This document shows positions 19,996-20,400 of a stretch of 20,400 bases of DNA, piece after piece; position 1 is the first letter of the stretch, and the number at the start of each line of letters is the position of its first letter. The position numbers and the translations under genes were made by a program. The stretch is from Physocladia obscura (taxonomy: Eukaryota > Chytridiomycota > Chytridiomycetes > Chytridiales > Chytriomycetaceae): NCBI GenBank assembly GCA_027596945.1, contig JADGJH010000356.1:1-20400 (forward strand), in the 5' to 3' direction. The notes beneath the pieces are model-generated. The model was not told the origin of the DNA. It searched no databases and saw only the letters and a list, made by a program, of their open reading frames with translations.

Positions 19996-20400
19996 TCAGA
20001 GGTAAGCCAGGTATGCATCAGACGCCCATTGTCCCAGCACTTGAATTTTGTATTTGGTGTATCCCAGATTTGCTGCTGCAGTTGCTCCCCCAATGTGAAA
20101 GCTGTGTCCCGCATAGTGGTTGGGGTTTTCTTCAATGGCAGGGAAAAGCGAACAGATTGAGTTGATGAGGAAGTTGCACGAGAAGGGACAACTGGAAGGG
20201 AGTGAAAAGATGGGGGCATTTGGTGCCATGGGGAAGCTGGTGAAGAGCTTGAAGAGGAGACACATGGTGCAACAGGCTGGGTCAGTGGCAAGTCCAATAG
20301 TTGTTAAAATTCCATGACCAGTGGCAACAGTCTGGAATAATTCACTGTCAAATAAAATAATCCATCCATTCTTTGTGTACAATAAATAAGAATTGAAATA
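19996..20400 (-). pseudogene. C-terminal part of a tyrosine recombinase (mobile element), 5' end beyond the window
   Basis: A minus-strand frame is open from the right edge to a stop at 19996, about 134 residues. The end carries the tyrosine recombinase signature: GHSFHIGGATAAANLGY, then a helix, then LGQWASDAYLAYL with the expected nucleophilic Tyr close to the end. Family members read HSFR at the first motif (the H-x-x-R box) and usually LGRW at the second; here the catalytic Arg is His (codon CAC) and the LGRW Arg is Gln (codon CAA). Both changes fit CpG-to-CpA transitions. Translation stops one residue after the presumed nucleophile, shorter than usual. The upstream part (first catalytic Arg) lies outside. 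Such recombinases occur in Crypton- and DIRS-like eukaryotic elements; which one applies cannot be told from this piece. It is probably inactive. Confidence 0.7.

Noticed and set aside
1..20400. Terminal inverted repeats or target-site duplications bounding the 2940-5700 insertion, CRISPR arrays, tRNA or rRNA genes
   Set aside because: No convincing repeat pair was found by eye, no GGTTCRA-type tRNA box was seen, and nothing resembles rRNA or a CRISPR array.

Overview
The window is nuclear DNA from a fungus, most likely an early-diverging (chytrid-like) one. The coding is eukaryotic: genes are tightly packed and cut by many small introns (mostly 52-72 bp, GT...AG), untranslated regions are short, AATAAA-type signals lie close to stops, and proteins carry long Asn/Ser/Thr-rich low-complexity stretches. 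An ankyrin-plus-dilute (DIL) protein points to fungi. The placement among early-diverging fungi is inference. Exon coordinates were worked out by hand from splice-site phase and protein-family continuity.

Layout, left to right. 1-480: CpG-poor DNA with no recognisable gene. 526-1038 (+): Bet1-type Qc-SNARE, 3 exons. 1168-2209 (-): crotonase-family hydratase, 5 exons, ending in the peroxisomal signal Ser-Lys-Leu. 2294-2869 (+): minimal Deltex-type RING-DTC ubiquitin ligase, separated from the crotonase start by 84 bp. 2870-5700: CpG-poor, insertion-like region with one interrupted ORF of unknown family and a T22 run. 5732-8986 (-): ankyrin-DIL protein, 4 exons. 9311-11163 (+): Pex22-like peroxisomal membrane anchor with a long Ser-rich tail. 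11240-12704 (+): thymidylate synthase, 5 exons. 12802-14019 (+): two-finger zinc-finger factor. 14298-18344 (-): importin-7/8 type karyopherin, 16 exons. 18550-19004 (-): a possible small gene of unknown function. 19005-20400: AT-rich then CpG-poor DNA ending in the C-terminal part of a tyrosine recombinase that runs off the right edge.

The genes are mostly housekeeping: ER-Golgi fusion, peroxisomal acyl-CoA metabolism, peroxisome receptor recycling, dTMP synthesis and nuclear import. They do not form one pathway, though two (crotonase-SKL and Pex22) concern peroxisomes. The points most worth attention are the PTS1 carried on a separate last exon of the crotonase, the minimal Deltex ligase with a Tyr where animal Deltex has a catalytic His, and the sharp CpG depletion confined to mobile-element-like stretches. 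That depletion, together with an Arg-to-His change in the recombinase active site that fits CpG deamination, suggests cytosine methylation of repeats.
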